Assembly: GCA_022606425.2 (NCBI GenBank)
Contig: JAHDVF020001050.1
Location: forward strand, 124,001-188,000
Source of the DNA: Lepidostoma basale
Taxonomy: Eukaryota; Arthropoda; Insecta; Trichoptera; Lepidostomatidae
Reading direction: 5' to 3'
DNA: 64,000 bases
Positions 31,701 to 40,989 of this stretch are shown here, piece by piece; within the stretch, counting starts at the first letter, position 1; each line of letters begins with the position of its first letter. The notes below the pieces were generated by a model. The model was not told where the DNA came from, did no database searches, and saw nothing but the letters and a program-made list of their open reading frames with translations. The position numbers and the translations under genes are program-made.

Positions 31701-33212
31701 GTGATAATAATGACTTTCGTGCCCGAGTGGTAAGTCCTTTGACTGCCACATCCAGGGCCCCGGGTTTGATTCCCGGCGATGGCAGTGTCTTTGGTCTGGT
31801 GTAGATTTCGCTTGACAATAAAATGGCGATAGATTAGCCACCTATCATATGTCATGAGAATCAATATAATAGCTAAACAAAAAAAATGTGTTCAAACGAC
31901 CTGTTGTATACAAAAAAAAAAATCACAAAAAATGTCCCCATAAACATACAGTTCAAGTTTGAATAACGGAAAGTTGTGCAGGTTAAGTCCATTCAATCAG
32001 TTTGGGCGAGGAGTAGAGGTTAATAGATAATGACTCCTTTCAGATCCGCATGGGAGCTATCAGCCAGACCAACATTAACCTGGTGGGGTCTCATTGCGGG
32101 GTGTCCATCGGGGAGGACGGCCCTTCGCAGATGGGGCTGGAGGATCTGGCCCTCTTCAGGACCATTCCCACCGCTACCGTCTTCTATCCCAGGTAGGGTC
32201 TGGTGGTTTCCTTTCATTCTCATCTCAATTTTTCATTCATGTTTAGTTTTCACCATTTATTTTATTGAACCGTAGTTTATATCTTGGAGATAAAATACCA
32301 AAGTTGCTGACATCATGAATCGTACAGCTAAATTGATGTGGCAATGGGCTTACTGAAGTTTATGAATCACATCCCGTTTCTAGAAACAACTGACTAAAAC
32401 TCCTCGTGACCCCTCAAATCTCGGGTATTAAGTGAAGTGTGTTTCCTCTCCAGCGATGCAGTGTCCTGCGAGCGCGCCGTGGAGCTGGCGGCCAATACCA
32501 AGGGCATCTGCTACATCAGGACATCTCGTCCTAACACGGCCATGCTCTATCCTAACAACGAGACCTTCCAGGTATAAATGTCAACACTCGTCAATAAACG
32601 GTAGATTCGTATTATATGTATTTCAGTAATTACTTCTCTCAGATTTGATCATTGAATCTACAAAGGCTTACGAGTTATATTTGTTATATTTCAGATTGGA
32701 GTGGCAAAGGTTGTGCGCCAGTCAGCCGGTGATTCCGTGCTGTTGATCGGAGCCGGCGTGACCTTGCACGAGGCTGTGGCCGCCCAGGAGCAGTTGAAGG
32801 CGGCGGGAGTGAGTGCCCGAGTCCTGGACCCATTCACCATCAAGCCTCTGGACACCCGCGCAGTCGTGGAACATGCGCGTGCCTGCGGTGGCCGCGTGCT
32901 CGTTGTAGAAGACCATTATTATGCTGGTGAGCTCACCGATTCTGCTTGCTATTAGAGGAAGTCGCAAATCAATTGGTAAACATTGAATGTTTTAATTTCC
33001 CTTTTTCTATGATTAAAAAATGTTGAATTATTTTGGCAGGTGGTGTTGGTGAAGCAGTGATGAGCGCCCTGGCTTTGGAGCGCAACACGGTGGTGAAGCA
33101 CTTGGCCGTGGCCAGCGTCCCGCGCTCGGGACCTGCCAACGTTCTGCTGGACATGTTTGGCATCTCTGCCAAGCACATCGTCAAGGGCGCCAAGGAGCTC
33201 ATCCAGCTCTAG
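19722..33212 (+). CDS. TKT: Transketolase
   Basis: Cytosolic thiamine-diphosphate enzyme of the non-oxidative pentose phosphate pathway; it moves two-carbon ketol units between sugar phosphates. Twelve exons with GT/AG borders and matching phases: 19722-19822, 23487-23604, 27341-27558, 28597-28747, 29472-29699, 30523-30710, 31366-31437, 31545-31668, 32044-32192, 32454-32571, 32695-32926 and 33040-33212. They total 1872 nt, or 623 residues, the same as human TKT. The start [20 protein letters not shown] has no targeting signal. Key sites: SGHPTS with H35; the thiamine-diphosphate motif GDGEAAEG (152-159) ending at N183 in DINRLGQ; the [10 protein letters not shown] loop; FIAEQN with the catalytic Glu near 367; [12 protein letters not shown]; and the C-terminal lobe starting near [12 protein letters not shown]. 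No frame break or lost catalytic residue is visible. Introns 1-3 take up most of the gene and hold a fold-back element, a 1-kb LINE-A and a mariner-like derivative. Confidence 0.97.
20155..21243. mobile_element. 1.09-kb fold-back (long inverted repeat) element
   Basis: The left arm (20155-20629) is almost the exact reverse complement of the right arm (20771-21243), with a spacer of about 140 bp. The ends are CAGGGTGTCC and GGACACCCTG, with TA on both flanks (20153-20154 and 21244-21245). There is no coding frame of note. It looks like a non-autonomous DNA transposon in transketolase intron 1. A transcript through it would form a hairpin of about 475 bp. Confidence 0.9.
21875..22005 (-). mobile_element. 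RTE-R LINE tail fragment
   Basis: The minus strand reads the end of an RTE-like ORF: a [21 protein letters not shown] stretch, then [13 protein letters not shown] with the AAGAAGAAGAGG tail. It is short and lies in transketolase intron 1. Confidence 0.55.
23709..24718 (-). mobile_element. LINE-A, longest intact 3' half
   Basis: The minus-strand frame of 311 codons starts in the RT domain ([15 protein letters not shown]). It contains the active-site box [10 protein letters not shown], then NLMMN-type and [11 protein letters not shown] motifs, [37 protein letters not shown] and [11 protein letters not shown]. It ends with [16 protein letters not shown] and the terminal SAYPFGETA. The stop is followed almost at once by tandem TTAG. 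The short 3' UTR, simple-repeat tail and RGRPxxxWxD end favour the RTE clade. ATATATATTTTTA occurs at both ends (23696-23708 and 24719-24731), possibly a target-site duplication, though it is AT-rich. It lies in transketolase intron 2. Confidence 0.88.
25287..25470 (-). mobile_element. SINE-T copy, minus strand
   Basis: Minus strand: A-box-like TGGCAGAGTG, B-box GAATTCAATTCCCGGC, then TAGCAATAGATTAGCTACC-type body and TATCACATGTCATGAGAA. It lies antisense in transketolase intron 2. Confidence 0.75.
25985..26210 (+). mobile_element. RTE-R LINE C-terminal relic with AAG-repeat tail
   Basis: The plus strand reads [39 protein letters not shown], and ends in AAAAGAAGAAGAAGAAGAA. The GRPPKRWRD motif marks the end of an RTE-like ORF. 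Confidence 0.75.
26526..26778. mobile_element. 253-bp fold-back MITE
   Basis: The two halves are reverse complements of each other around 26652, with few mismatches and almost no spacer. The ends are ATATCGTCAGTTCAAAGG and its near complement. It has no coding capacity. It lies in transketolase intron 2, about 560 bp before exon 3. Confidence 0.88.
27827..28387 (-). mobile_element. Mariner-like element, internally deleted, with terminal inverted repeats
   Basis: Both ends carry CAAGGTGTCTCAAAA as an inverted repeat. Between them a minus-strand frame (28343-27954, 129 codons) has the C-terminal half of a DDE transposase: [13 protein letters not shown], then [20 protein letters not shown] and [12 protein letters not shown]. 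The N-terminal DNA-binding half is absent, so the element is non-autonomous. It lies in transketolase intron 3. Confidence 0.85.
30175..30360 (+). mobile_element. LINE-A fragment, decayed
   Basis: The plus strand has [21 protein letters not shown] sequence, then frameshifted pieces of the [19 protein letters not shown] and CCATTCTTTC blocks. It lies in transketolase intron 5. Confidence 0.65.
30781..31010 (-). mobile_element. LINE-A 3' tail fragment
   Basis: Minus strand: GTGCGGTGGTCCATTCTTTC, then the TTGAGGACGTGAGAG and CATGCATGTCACGATG blocks, with TTGGTTAGTTAG at 30783-30795. The end of the LINE-A frame is recognisable but broken. Confidence 0.7.
31110..31165 (-). ncRNA. Hammerhead ribozyme-like motif (family B, copy 2)
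   Basis: Minus strand: CTGACGA (31154-31148), AGCTCC with an imperfect second arm, GAAAC (31132-31128), CCGGTC and GGTTG. The core boxes are intact but stem II has mismatches, so this copy is probably inactive. The flanks match copy 1 at 7177. It lies in transketolase intron 6. Confidence 0.55.
31712..31921 (+). mobile_element. SINE-T copy, full length
   Basis: A box TGCCCGAGTGG (31720-31730) and B box GGTTTGATTCC (31763-31773) give a tRNA-like promoter. The body follows (TCTTTGGTCTGGTGTAG, ATGGCGATAGATTAGCCACC, ATCATATGTCATGAGAATC), then CGACCTGTTGTATAC and an A run. It lies in transketolase intron 8. Confidence 0.85.
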
Positions 33213-33849
33213 GTGGATACCCTCTCGCTGGAATATCTTCCTTCCTCTGTTAAAGTATAATATTTTGGTTTTTATTCAATTCCATTCCATCGCAATTGAA
33301 TTTTGAATGGGCCCAGATTTATTAAAGTCATTTAAAAAGTTGATCTTGGTGACAGATTCATAATTATTAACATTCCGTATAATATTGTTGCATATAAGAA
33401 ATGCTGTATCTTGCAAAACATTATTTTTGTATTGGGTACGATCCCATAATATGACGTAATTGTTAGGCATAATGCTTTTCTTCTCGTAGAAGTATATGGT
33501 GGGGCTATTATAATATTTCATGAGATTTGGTGTCGGAACGTCTTCAGGTGCAGTGAATTGTGCAATAATGGTAAACTTAGTTTGTTATTTCCTTTAAAGG
33601 TATCAAAAATGGCGCCGAGCGCCCGTCAAATAACTGGAAGAACCATTCCGTTAAACAATGGCTGTTTTTTATTTTGTGTACTTTAAATTTTGTGATGAAA
33701 TCGTTAGAAAATAACTCGAAAGTTTTGTAGATTTAATCTACAGGCGACAATGTTTTTATACTTAAATAAGTTTGTAAACATGTGCTCATTCCACTGTGAA
33801 TATTATTCCATTTGTGTTTTTATATTTTTCCAACTGTTTTATAAAATGA

Positions 33850-33855
33850 AATAAA
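33850..33855 (+). promoter_or_regulatory. TKT: Poly(A) signal of transketolase
   Basis: AATAAA about 640 bp after the stop, followed by a GT/T-rich stretch (TTGTGATGTTTTATTG). Confidence 0.6.
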
Positions 33856-33959
33856 TGTTACTTGAAACAGAAACCTTGTGATGTTTTATTGCTAAAAACC
33901 TTACCTTGTCTCGTCCAAACCCTGTAATTAATCAGCTTGTAAACATTATGGATATATTA

Positions 33960-34170
33960 ATTCATAATAACATAAAAAAGGTACGATCTAATAAATCTAA
34001 TATTGAATGTTGACCACGTGAGGAGTCAGAGAAATCGATGCGCGTGCATGACACGATGTATGAATGTTGAGGAGCGAGAAAAATATGTCAGGAAAGAAAA
34101 GTGTGACGGTTCATTGTTTCTACCTTCCTCTTCGGTGAGATAGCGTGATAATAAGTTAGTTAGTTAGTTT
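33960..34170 (+). mobile_element. LINE-A 3' tail fragment
   Basis: The plus strand has AATATTGAATGTTGACCACG, TGCATGACACGATGTATGA, AAAAGTGTGACGGTTCATTG and a TTAGTTAGTTAG end at 34157-34168. The frame is broken. Confidence 0.8.
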
Positions 34171-34269
34171 TTAATAACATAACATTTTGAACACATCCTC
34201 GTGCTAAATTTAGAGTATCTCAAATGGAGAAATATACTTTAGGACAATAGTTATCACCCTGAGAGAGGA

Positions 34270-34385
34270 GGATGACCGACTTTCTTGGCCGAGTGGTAAG
34301 TGCATTGACTGCCACCCCGAAGGTTCCGGGTTCAATTCCCGGCGAGGGCAGTGTGATCACAGGCAGGCAGTCACAATGTCTTTGG
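34270..34385 (+). mobile_element. SINE-T copy, 3'-truncated
   Basis: A box TGGCCGAGTGG (34286-34296) and B box GGTTCAATTCC (34329-34339), spaced as in a tRNA gene. The tRNA-like head is well preserved but the usual body stops after TCTTTGGT. A real tRNA is unlikely, because the 3' half cannot form an acceptor stem with the 5' end. Confidence 0.8.
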
Positions 34386-34419
34386 TAAAAAAAGGAACCA
34401 TTTAAATAAATTTTATATT

Positions 34420-34478
34420 AAGTTTTATTCCACTTGTTCTTTAAGTTTCAGCAGCTCATTGCTATCTTCTGGTGATAT
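34420..34478 (-). repeat. Hammerhead-related repeat (family A, copy 6)
   Basis: Minus strand: CCAGAAGATAGCAATGAGCT, GCTGAAAC, then GAACAAGTGGAATAAAACTT, the common downstream block of family A. CUGA is CAGA here, and the CCGGT after GAAAC is lost. Confidence 0.5.
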
Positions 34479-34559
34479 GACGGTGGCAGCAAAGATGCAC
34501 ACAAGATTTGAAGAAATCAATGTGGAATGATATACAAAACTGAACAACCAACCAAAATT

Positions 34560-34950
34560 ATTGAATTTTATTTTGTGGCAAAAGAGCAGATTCTTTTCTT
34601 TTTCTTGGTTGAGACCTATTAGGCCTGTTATTCTCTGCGTCAAGTTCCTTTTTGAGAAGTGGATTGCCAGCTGTTCTATCTCTTTGCAGGTCGTCCCCGA
34701 GGCCTGCTTCCTCGAGGGAAATTGTCCCTTGCTGCTCTTACGACCCTCGATTCTGCCATTCTGGTCTCATGTTCATTCCGGAACCTTCTGCTCTGTCGTC
34801 CCCATCTTACAATATCCTCAACATCACATAACCTTCGGATGTCCGTATTCCGTATTGATATGAAGAGTTTTGCCAGAAACACTTCTAAGTGTCTTCATTT
34901 TGCTGGTTGGAAAAGGGTTTTGGTTTTGACAGTGTCTGCTTAAAACTAAA
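34560..34950 (-). mobile_element. RTE-R LINE relic
   Basis: The minus strand reads FLAKLFISIRNTDIRRL, DVEDIVRWGRQSRRFR, and ends PRGSRPRGRPAKR. This is the C-terminal region of an RTE-like ORF with the GRPxKR motif. Frame breaks on both sides. Confidence 0.6.
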
Positions 34951-34958
34951 TACACATA

Positions 34959-35298
34959 CAGTAGGACGTCGTTTATCCGGACGTCAGTTAACCGGAACGT
35001 CAATTATCCGGGCCGAGATGATGAAGCGTTCTGTACCGTGACCTACGCATGACTAAGCTTACCCCACCACACCTACACAACGTTGGGTGTGGGTTGCATC
35101 ATCCTTCTCCTCCCTCCTCCTCTCATTCTCCCCTGCACCCTACGGACAGTCAGTCTCCCGCTGTGTTTGAGTTTTAACGTGTCATCTTGTTAGTTTCAAC
35201 CTGTCATTACTTATTCGAGATTACTGTGTACATTATCATTATTATCCGGAAAATCAGTATCCGGAACACTTCCGGTCCGGATAAACGACGTTCTACTG
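34959..35298. mobile_element. pogo/Tigger-like MITE with TA target duplication
   Basis: The left end is CAGTAGGACGTCGTTTATCC and the right end is its near complement (GGATAAACGACGTTCTACTG). TA flanks both sides (34957-34958 and 35299-35300). Repeated TTATCCGG-type motifs lie inside the ends. At 340 bp with no transposase frame, it is a non-autonomous derivative of a pogo-type Tc1/mariner element. Confidence 0.88.
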
Positions 35299-35700
35299 TA
35301 AAGGGAGGCCTATGTCCAGCAGTGGACGACAATGGCTGTTTAAGTAAGTATTTTTATTTTAATTATCACCTGTACAGGGATAGAAGAGCAATATGGTTAT
35401 GATAATGCGTGGAGAGAACTGTATCGATGCAAGGATTGACCAAGGGGTAAGACAGGCTTGCTCATTGTCTCCAGTATTGTCAAATTGCTCCATTCAACCG
35501 GATATAGACGAGTTAAGAGGAGAAAAGTGAAACTGGCCAGGAGTCGCTCGAGAGACGCCTGTATGGACCTATGTGACAGTTACACAGAGCTGAAAAGACT
35601 GGCTGGGTGAGTGGAGTGAACTAGTAAGGCTTTGTTGCAGACCAATCCCCAGGAATATAACCATGAAGGTGAATACATTTACAGTATGAGGAATCATTAA
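35299..35700 (+). mobile_element. RTE-R LINE scraps
   Basis: Just right of the MITE, the plus strand reads EAYVQQWTTMAV and a stop, the usual end of an RTE ORF. A separate scrap at about 35385-35520 has MRGENCIDARIDQGVRQACS and LSPVL, an RT-domain motif. Order and spacing show that these are rearranged remnants. Confidence 0.6.
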
Positions 35701-35822
35701 AATTTTTTGTCACTTTTGTAAGTGCTTTTTAATTTTATAGAAAACAACAACACTTACAACTTAATAACAGTAATGAATTATTTAGAATCAGTTAAATTTT
35801 TAACCTCCACCACTAGCATTTA

Positions 35823-35955
35823 TTAACTAACTAACTAAACATCACACCGTCTCCGAAGGGGTAGGCAGAAAGAATGGACTGCCACACTCTAACCGATGCG
35901 GCACTCCATCCTTCTCTTTTCGGCCCCGCGGGAGACGCGTTGTGTGATGGTAGCA
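35823..35955 (-). mobile_element. SINE-X copy 5, truncated
   Basis: Minus strand: CGTCTCCCGCGG-like head, GAGAAGGATGGAGTGCCGCA, then the LINE-A tail GTCCATTCTTTCTGCCTACC and TTAGTTAGTTAG. The first part of the head is missing. Confidence 0.75.
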
Positions 35956-35989
35956 TTTATTATATAAGCTAAAAAAAATTTATGTATCA

Positions 35990-36045
35990 TACGTATCAGA
36001 AGATGGCAGCAAGGTGCCGGAGCCGGTCGACGTTAAACACAAGTG
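35990..36045 (+). repeat. Hammerhead-related repeat (family A, copy 3)
   Basis: TCAGAAGATGGCAGCAAGG, TGCCGGAGCCGGTCGACG, then AACACAAGTGGAAG. Stem II is one mismatch from perfect; GAAAC has become GGAGC. Confidence 0.5.
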
Positions 36046-36599
36046 GAAGCCCACTAAATATAATTATAATAATAAAGAAATTTATTTAAGAAGGTGAATT
36101 GTTATTGGCTGGATGATAATTATATATTATTTAATGGGGTAGGTATATACCAATCAAGAAGTAAGAATTAAAAACAGAAATATAGTAGGTAGGTATATCA
36201 ACATTAGAAGGTCAGGCACAGCTTATTTGTTCACATTTACAATATACAATATGTCATGTGGTAGGTAGGTTTACTCTACGCGCCCGTACAGAACCTAGGT
36301 AGGTACTGCACGGTAGGTAGTCTTGTGCTCTGGGCGTTTTTAAAAGGTCTCGAAAATTGCCCCATCTGACATTTTAAAACCTTTGCAGAAATTATGTGTG
36401 TCGTCAAAATAAGCTATCTCCCGCTAGTTATTATCTTTTCCATTCATCATTTAACGTTATAACGTAGGTAAGTATAATAATAAATATTCAAAGATTTATA
36501 AAAAATGAAAAATGCGCCTAGCGAATATTGGGACTGGGACAGAATTTCCCAATCATTTTATTAGATTTTATACTTATATTATTATAGTAGAAATAACAA

Positions 36600-37422
36600 A
36601 TAACGATCTTATAGTCGTGTTAGTTACACCATTTATAGCTCAAGAACGCCTGGATCGATTTTTATGATCTTTGATTTGTTGGATTTGTCTCCGTCCCGAA
36701 TAGCAGAATAACTATTAAAACATCGGAAAAAAATCACGAAAATTTTATGAAGAAATTTCATTTTCTCATACATTTTGTATGGATCGGCTTTTTTGATGAT
36801 ATGAAATAAACGCTTGCCCCAAATCATCGACTCTGTGGCGCTATGTGTTATTCGCCATGACGATCAACAAATCACAAGGCCAGTCCTTGGGTGTTTGTGG
36901 CCTGAATCTAGAAAATGAATGTTTCTCTCACGGTCCATTGTACGTAGTATCACGTGTCCGCAAACCATCCGCTTTGTTCGTTCTCGCACCTGACAACAAA
37001 ACGAAAAATGTCGTATATCACAGAAGGTAATCAATGAAGCTAATCGACCCGAGTGCAACCCATCCAGCAAATATAATAGTTTAACAGACAGCAGTGCAAT
37101 TTGATTCGCTTCAATAAAGCAAATCCCTTGCTGCCGCCACGTGAATTACATTTTCATTCATTTCAATTTAATTTTCATTATGATGAACTTAATTATTTTT
37201 GAGTATTCATTTTAACTTAATAAATAACTGAATTTAATTGATGTGGAAAGCAACGGGAAACTTCCACATTAAAGGCCTAAGTGGCATCACAAGAACCAGC
37301 AGAAATACACTTTGCTGCAAACCAATCCCTTGGGATTAAAACTAGTGAAGAGAATTGAGCTAATAAGTTAACACAACATTTATTGATTCTGAGGCGGTAC
37401 GGAGTTCACCGGGTCAGCTAGT
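36600..37422 (+). mobile_element. Helitron 3' part with helicase C-terminus
   Basis: The frame at 36845-37030 reads FAMTINKSQGQSLGVCGLNL, CFSHGPLYVVSRVRKPSALF, DNKTKNVVY. This is the last motif region of the Pif1-like helicase of Helitrons. YVVSRV is one residue shorter than the usual YVACSRV-type motif. The sequence then runs to GAGTTCACCGGGTCAGCTAG at 37421 followed by T, a typical Helitron CTAG-T terminus. The region before 36845 is AT-rich noncoding Helitron-like sequence. The Rep domain is missing. Confidence 0.8.
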
Positions 37423-37539
37423 TGATAATACAAATTAAATCTAACGTAAGAATCAGAAAGTGATAAGTAAATTCTCGTATTTCATTTCTTCTATACCTGT
37501 TCGCCTTCACTTTGTGTGTTGGATTCACTTTAAATAAAT

Positions 37540-37708
37540 AGAATTACCTTCCTAGTGGCGATGAGGTTCGCAACCCATCACACCGCGTCTCTCGCGATGG
37601 CGAAAAGAGAAGGATGGAGTACCGCATCGATTAAAGTGTGGCAGTCCATTCTTTCTGCCTACCCTTTCGGGGAGACGGTGTGATGGTTAGTTAGTTAGTT
37701 AGTTAGTT
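37540..37708 (+). mobile_element. SINE-X copy 2
   Basis: Head with TGGCGATGAGGTTCGCAACC and CATCACACCGCGTCTCTCGC, then GAGAAGGATGGAGTACCGCA. The LINE-A tail follows (GTCCATTCTTTCTGCCTACC) with four TTAG units. Confidence 0.85.
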
Positions 37709-37839
37709 CTGTATTTTAACAAGAGTCAAAATTAAAGGAAAATGAAGTGTTGTGAAGACACAAAAAGTTTTTCTATTTATTAAAATCTCGTATTTCAAGC
37801 TAGGTAATACGAGTATTTAATAATACCGTTACGTTACCC

Positions 37840-38734
37840 AAGAAAGATGGATGAACTATTTTAAAGAAATGTATGGCAGTAACGTAGCAGCTGATATGGA
37901 TGCCAGAGAAAATGTAGGTAAGTGCTGTGAACACAAATGAAGTAAGTAGTACAGAAGAGATAAGTATGAATGAGATGAAGAATGCATTGAAAATGATGAA
38001 AGGTGGAAAAGCAGTTGGATATGATTGCGTTGCAATAGAGTTTGTCAAGAGTGGTGGCCAGGTGGTTCTTGCATGGCTTTGCGGACTCCTTAACCAATGT
38101 CTGGAGGAGGGGTATACTCCGTTGGACTGGAGAAGAGCAGTTATCATACCTCTTTACAAGGGTAAGGGAGCCCGTGTAGACTGTGGGAGCCACAGGGCCA
38201 TCAGTCTGCTGAGCTCCGTTGGCAAACTATACGGCAGGATACTGATAGAAAGAATGAGGAAAGTGACATCTGGAAAGATTTGGGATGTACAAGGAGCCTT
38301 CATGAGTGGACGTGGATGCATGGACCAGATTTTCGCACTCCGCAGTCTAACAGAGAAGGTATTGGCCAAGGACCGAAAACTTTTCTGTGCATTTGTGGAT
38401 CTGCAGAAAGCTTATGACCGAGTTGATAGGAAAAAACTTTGGAAGGTCTTGGCCGAGTATGGAGTGGGCACAAAACTGATACGCGCGGTCGCATCCCTCT
38501 ATGAGGGAAGCACCGCTTGTGTCAGGGTTAATGGGGCTGTCACATCTTGGTTTGACATCACCAAAGGTGTCAAACAGGGTTGTGTGATGTCCCCGTGGTT
38601 GCTCAATCTATACTTGGACCAGTGTATGAAAGAACTTGAAGGCATAGACGTTGGTGCTAAGATGAATTGTTTGTCAGTCAGCTGTTTGTTATATGCAGAC
38701 GATGCTGTGTTAATCGCTGACAGTAAAGACAATT
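37840..38734 (+). mobile_element. LINE-A reverse transcriptase region
   Basis: The long plus-strand frame (from about 37927) covers the finger and palm parts of a LINE reverse transcriptase: KMMKGGKAVGYDCVAIEFVK, WRRAVIIPLYKGKG, HRAISLLSSVGKLYGRIL, then [56 protein letters not shown] and the active-site YADDAVLIADS. It is interrupted just after the active site by SINE-T. With the copy at 23709 it shows the protein from fingers to C-terminus. The endonuclease domain is not present. Confidence 0.88.
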
Positions 38735-38962
38735 CGTGGCCAAGTGGTAAGTGCATTGACTACCACCCCGAAGGTTCCGGGTTCGATTCTCGGCAAGGGC
38801 AGTGTGATTGTCACACTCTCTTTGGTCTGGTGTAGAATTCATGTGAAAATAAAATAGCGATAGATTAGCTACCTATCACATGTCATAAGAATCAATATAA
38901 TAGCTAAAATAAATGGTATACAGTAATTGAGTTCAAACGACCTGTTGTATACAAGGAAAAAA
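38731..38962 (+). mobile_element. SINE-T nested in LINE-A
   Basis: A box TGGCCAAGTGG (38737-38747), B-box-like GGTTCGATTC, the full SINE-T body, and the CGACCTGTTGTATACAAGG end with an A run. It follows directly after the YADD box of the LINE-A reading frame. Confidence 0.88.
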
Positions 38963-39150
38963 AGTAGAGAAAGAACGAGGAAAACGTGGCACAATCAAAT
39001 ATTAAATGTCGGCCACGCGAGGAGTCGGAGAAATAAACGCGCGTGCATGACACGATGTATGAATGTTGAGGAAGAATAGTGTGTTGATCCATTCTTTCTG
39101 ACTACCTCGGACTGACGGCGTGATAGTGTGATAGTTAGTTTGTTAGTAAA
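38963..39150 (+). mobile_element. LINE-A 3' tail beyond the nested SINE-T
   Basis: Sequence resumes with AAACGTGGCACAATCAAATA, GGCCACGCGAGGAGTCGGAG, CGCGTGCATGACACGATG and a TTAGTTTGTTAG end. About 600 bp of the expected frame between the YADD box and this point is missing, so a deletion accompanied or followed the SINE insertion. Confidence 0.75.
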
Positions 39151-39444
39151 ATCAGTGGGAAATCTGCTGTCGCATCTTTGCTAAGATAGTTGACAATTGT
39201 GGCTCCAAGGTTGTTTCGGAGAGAAACTCGAAGTGCACTTGTTTTTAATGTTCCTTTTATTTGAATTATTGTCACATATATTTTAAAATAGACGAAACCG
39301 CTGACCGCCAAAAGATTTCAACGGCCCAGTGGAAAATTGGGAAAATAGTGGACAATTGCTCAGTTCTCGTCCCTAAATGTTTTTTGTAATTCCATAAAAT
39401 GTGTAAGATGCTTAAGTTTCTATGTATGTAATTTTTCTATGTTG

Positions 39445-39495
39445 TGGTGACCAGAAGATGGCAGCGAGCTGCCGAAACCGGTCGAAGACGAAAAT
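39445..39495 (+). repeat. Hammerhead-related repeat (family A, copy 4)
   Basis: ACCAGAAGATGGCAGCGAGC, TGCCGAAACCGGTCGAAG. Stem II (GGCAGC/GCTGCC) is perfect and GAAACCGGTC is intact, but the CUGA box is CAGA. A downstream block near 39570 (GAACTTCTACC...AAATTTC) recurs inverted near 46927. Confidence 0.55.
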
Positions 39496-39854
39496 TAATA
39501 AGTAGATTTTACACTAAAAATAAACATAGAAAAATTCTTAATACAATTTTTTTATTTTCATTATTTACAATGAACTTCTACCAAAAAATTTCAATCAACA
39601 ACATCAATAATTTCTATGTACGAGTACGAGTATGTGTCTGATATTTCCTAACTGTTTCTGTATTTCTGTAAATTTCGTCAGATGTTTCAATTTCTATATC
39701 TGTGTTTCGATATTTCCTGAAAGTATTATTACAATTGTTGTGTATCTGTTTGTAATTATTAAATATGTTAATTGTCATTTTGTCCCATAATGAGTATTAT
39801 ACTCATGGGAATACAGTGTCTAAATAAAATATATATTTATATATATACAAGAAA

Positions 39855-40195
39855 GGAATGCAGAGCAGAATAAGGTAGAAATGAACAAAATTATGAAAGG
39901 ATCGCTGCGTTGGTTCAGACATACGGAGCGCATGGATGGAGGAATAATGGTTAAGAAAGTTTATGTTAACGATGTAAATGGAGTACGGAGTCGAGGTAGA
40001 CCGAAAAAACATAGCATGACCAAATTAATCCAATTTTATAAGTTGGTCATGTTAAAAGTCGGAAGAACCGACGTGCGTGTATGACTCGTTGTATGAATGT
40101 GGAGGAAGCTAGAGAGACGTGTCAAGATAGAGTAGTGTGGCGGCCCGTTCTCTCTGCCTACCTCTGCGGAGAAACGGCGTGATGATTTGGTTTTT
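39855..40195 (+). mobile_element. LINE-A 3' fragment
   Basis: [40 protein letters not shown], then frameshifted sequence to TGTGGCGGCCCGTTCTCTC and GAGAAACGGCGTGATG. The final TTAG repeats are degraded. Confidence 0.82.
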
Positions 40196-40599
40196 TTGCC
40201 ACGGTTACTATAATTAGGCGGGCAGAGGAGCCACTTGGAAAATGGCTTTGACATTGAAAATGTTCTCCAGAGATGTTTTTAATTACTTGTTTTAATGTGT
40301 ATCCATTAAATTTATAAATTGGACTATACAAGTGTAAGTTTTAACCTAAAATAGTAAATGAATAATTGGAATATATGTATTTAGTTTCCACATTTTCTTT
40401 TAGATAGGTTTTTTTAGATTTATTTTCGTAAGATGCTGGGAGTAGAATACATTTAAACACGTCTATCTAACATAATTTTAATTTATCCTAATATGTTACA
40501 ATGAATTTCCACCAAGGAATTTAATTTAATTTAAATCTATATCAAGAATACGCAATGTGCCACTACGGTGATATTAAATTAAATATAAGAAGTAACTTA

Positions 40600-40745
40600 A
40601 AATAATGTTATTTATTTCTATGATTATTTCACACGATTTATGAATGTAGAGTAAGCGAGAGAAGTATTTCAGGTCAGAACAACGTGGCGGTTTATTCCTT
40701 CGGCTTACCTCTTCGGAGAGACGGCGTGTTGGTTAGTTAGTTAGG
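40600..40745 (+). mobile_element. LINE-A tail, short
   Basis: ACACGATTTATGAATGTAG, AACGTGGCGGTTTATTCC, GAGAGACGGCGTGTTGGTTA plus TTAGTTAG. Confidence 0.7.
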
Positions 40746-40989
40746 ATATATGTATAACAAGATTCTATGGTTATAGAAAAATATTGCTATTAAAGAAAGT
40801 TTTTTTTATTGTTTATTATTTATTTATTTGACACATTCACCAGAGAGTGTTCCGCGTCATACGATATACCGGGTTATTGTTACGTATTTAGTTACAAACA
40901 ATTCGAAAATAAATCCTAAAATAACATCAGGTTGAATAAACCAAACAATACAAAACAAAAATAAACTGCAAATAAAAATATTTTAACTA

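Noticed and set aside
34270..34385. Functional tRNA gene
   Set aside because: A and B boxes are good, but there is no acceptor stem or proper anticodon arm, and the same head occurs in four other SINE-T copies.
38300..38494. Minus-strand frames over LINE-A at 37800-38756
   Set aside because: Shadows of the reverse transcriptase on the other strand.
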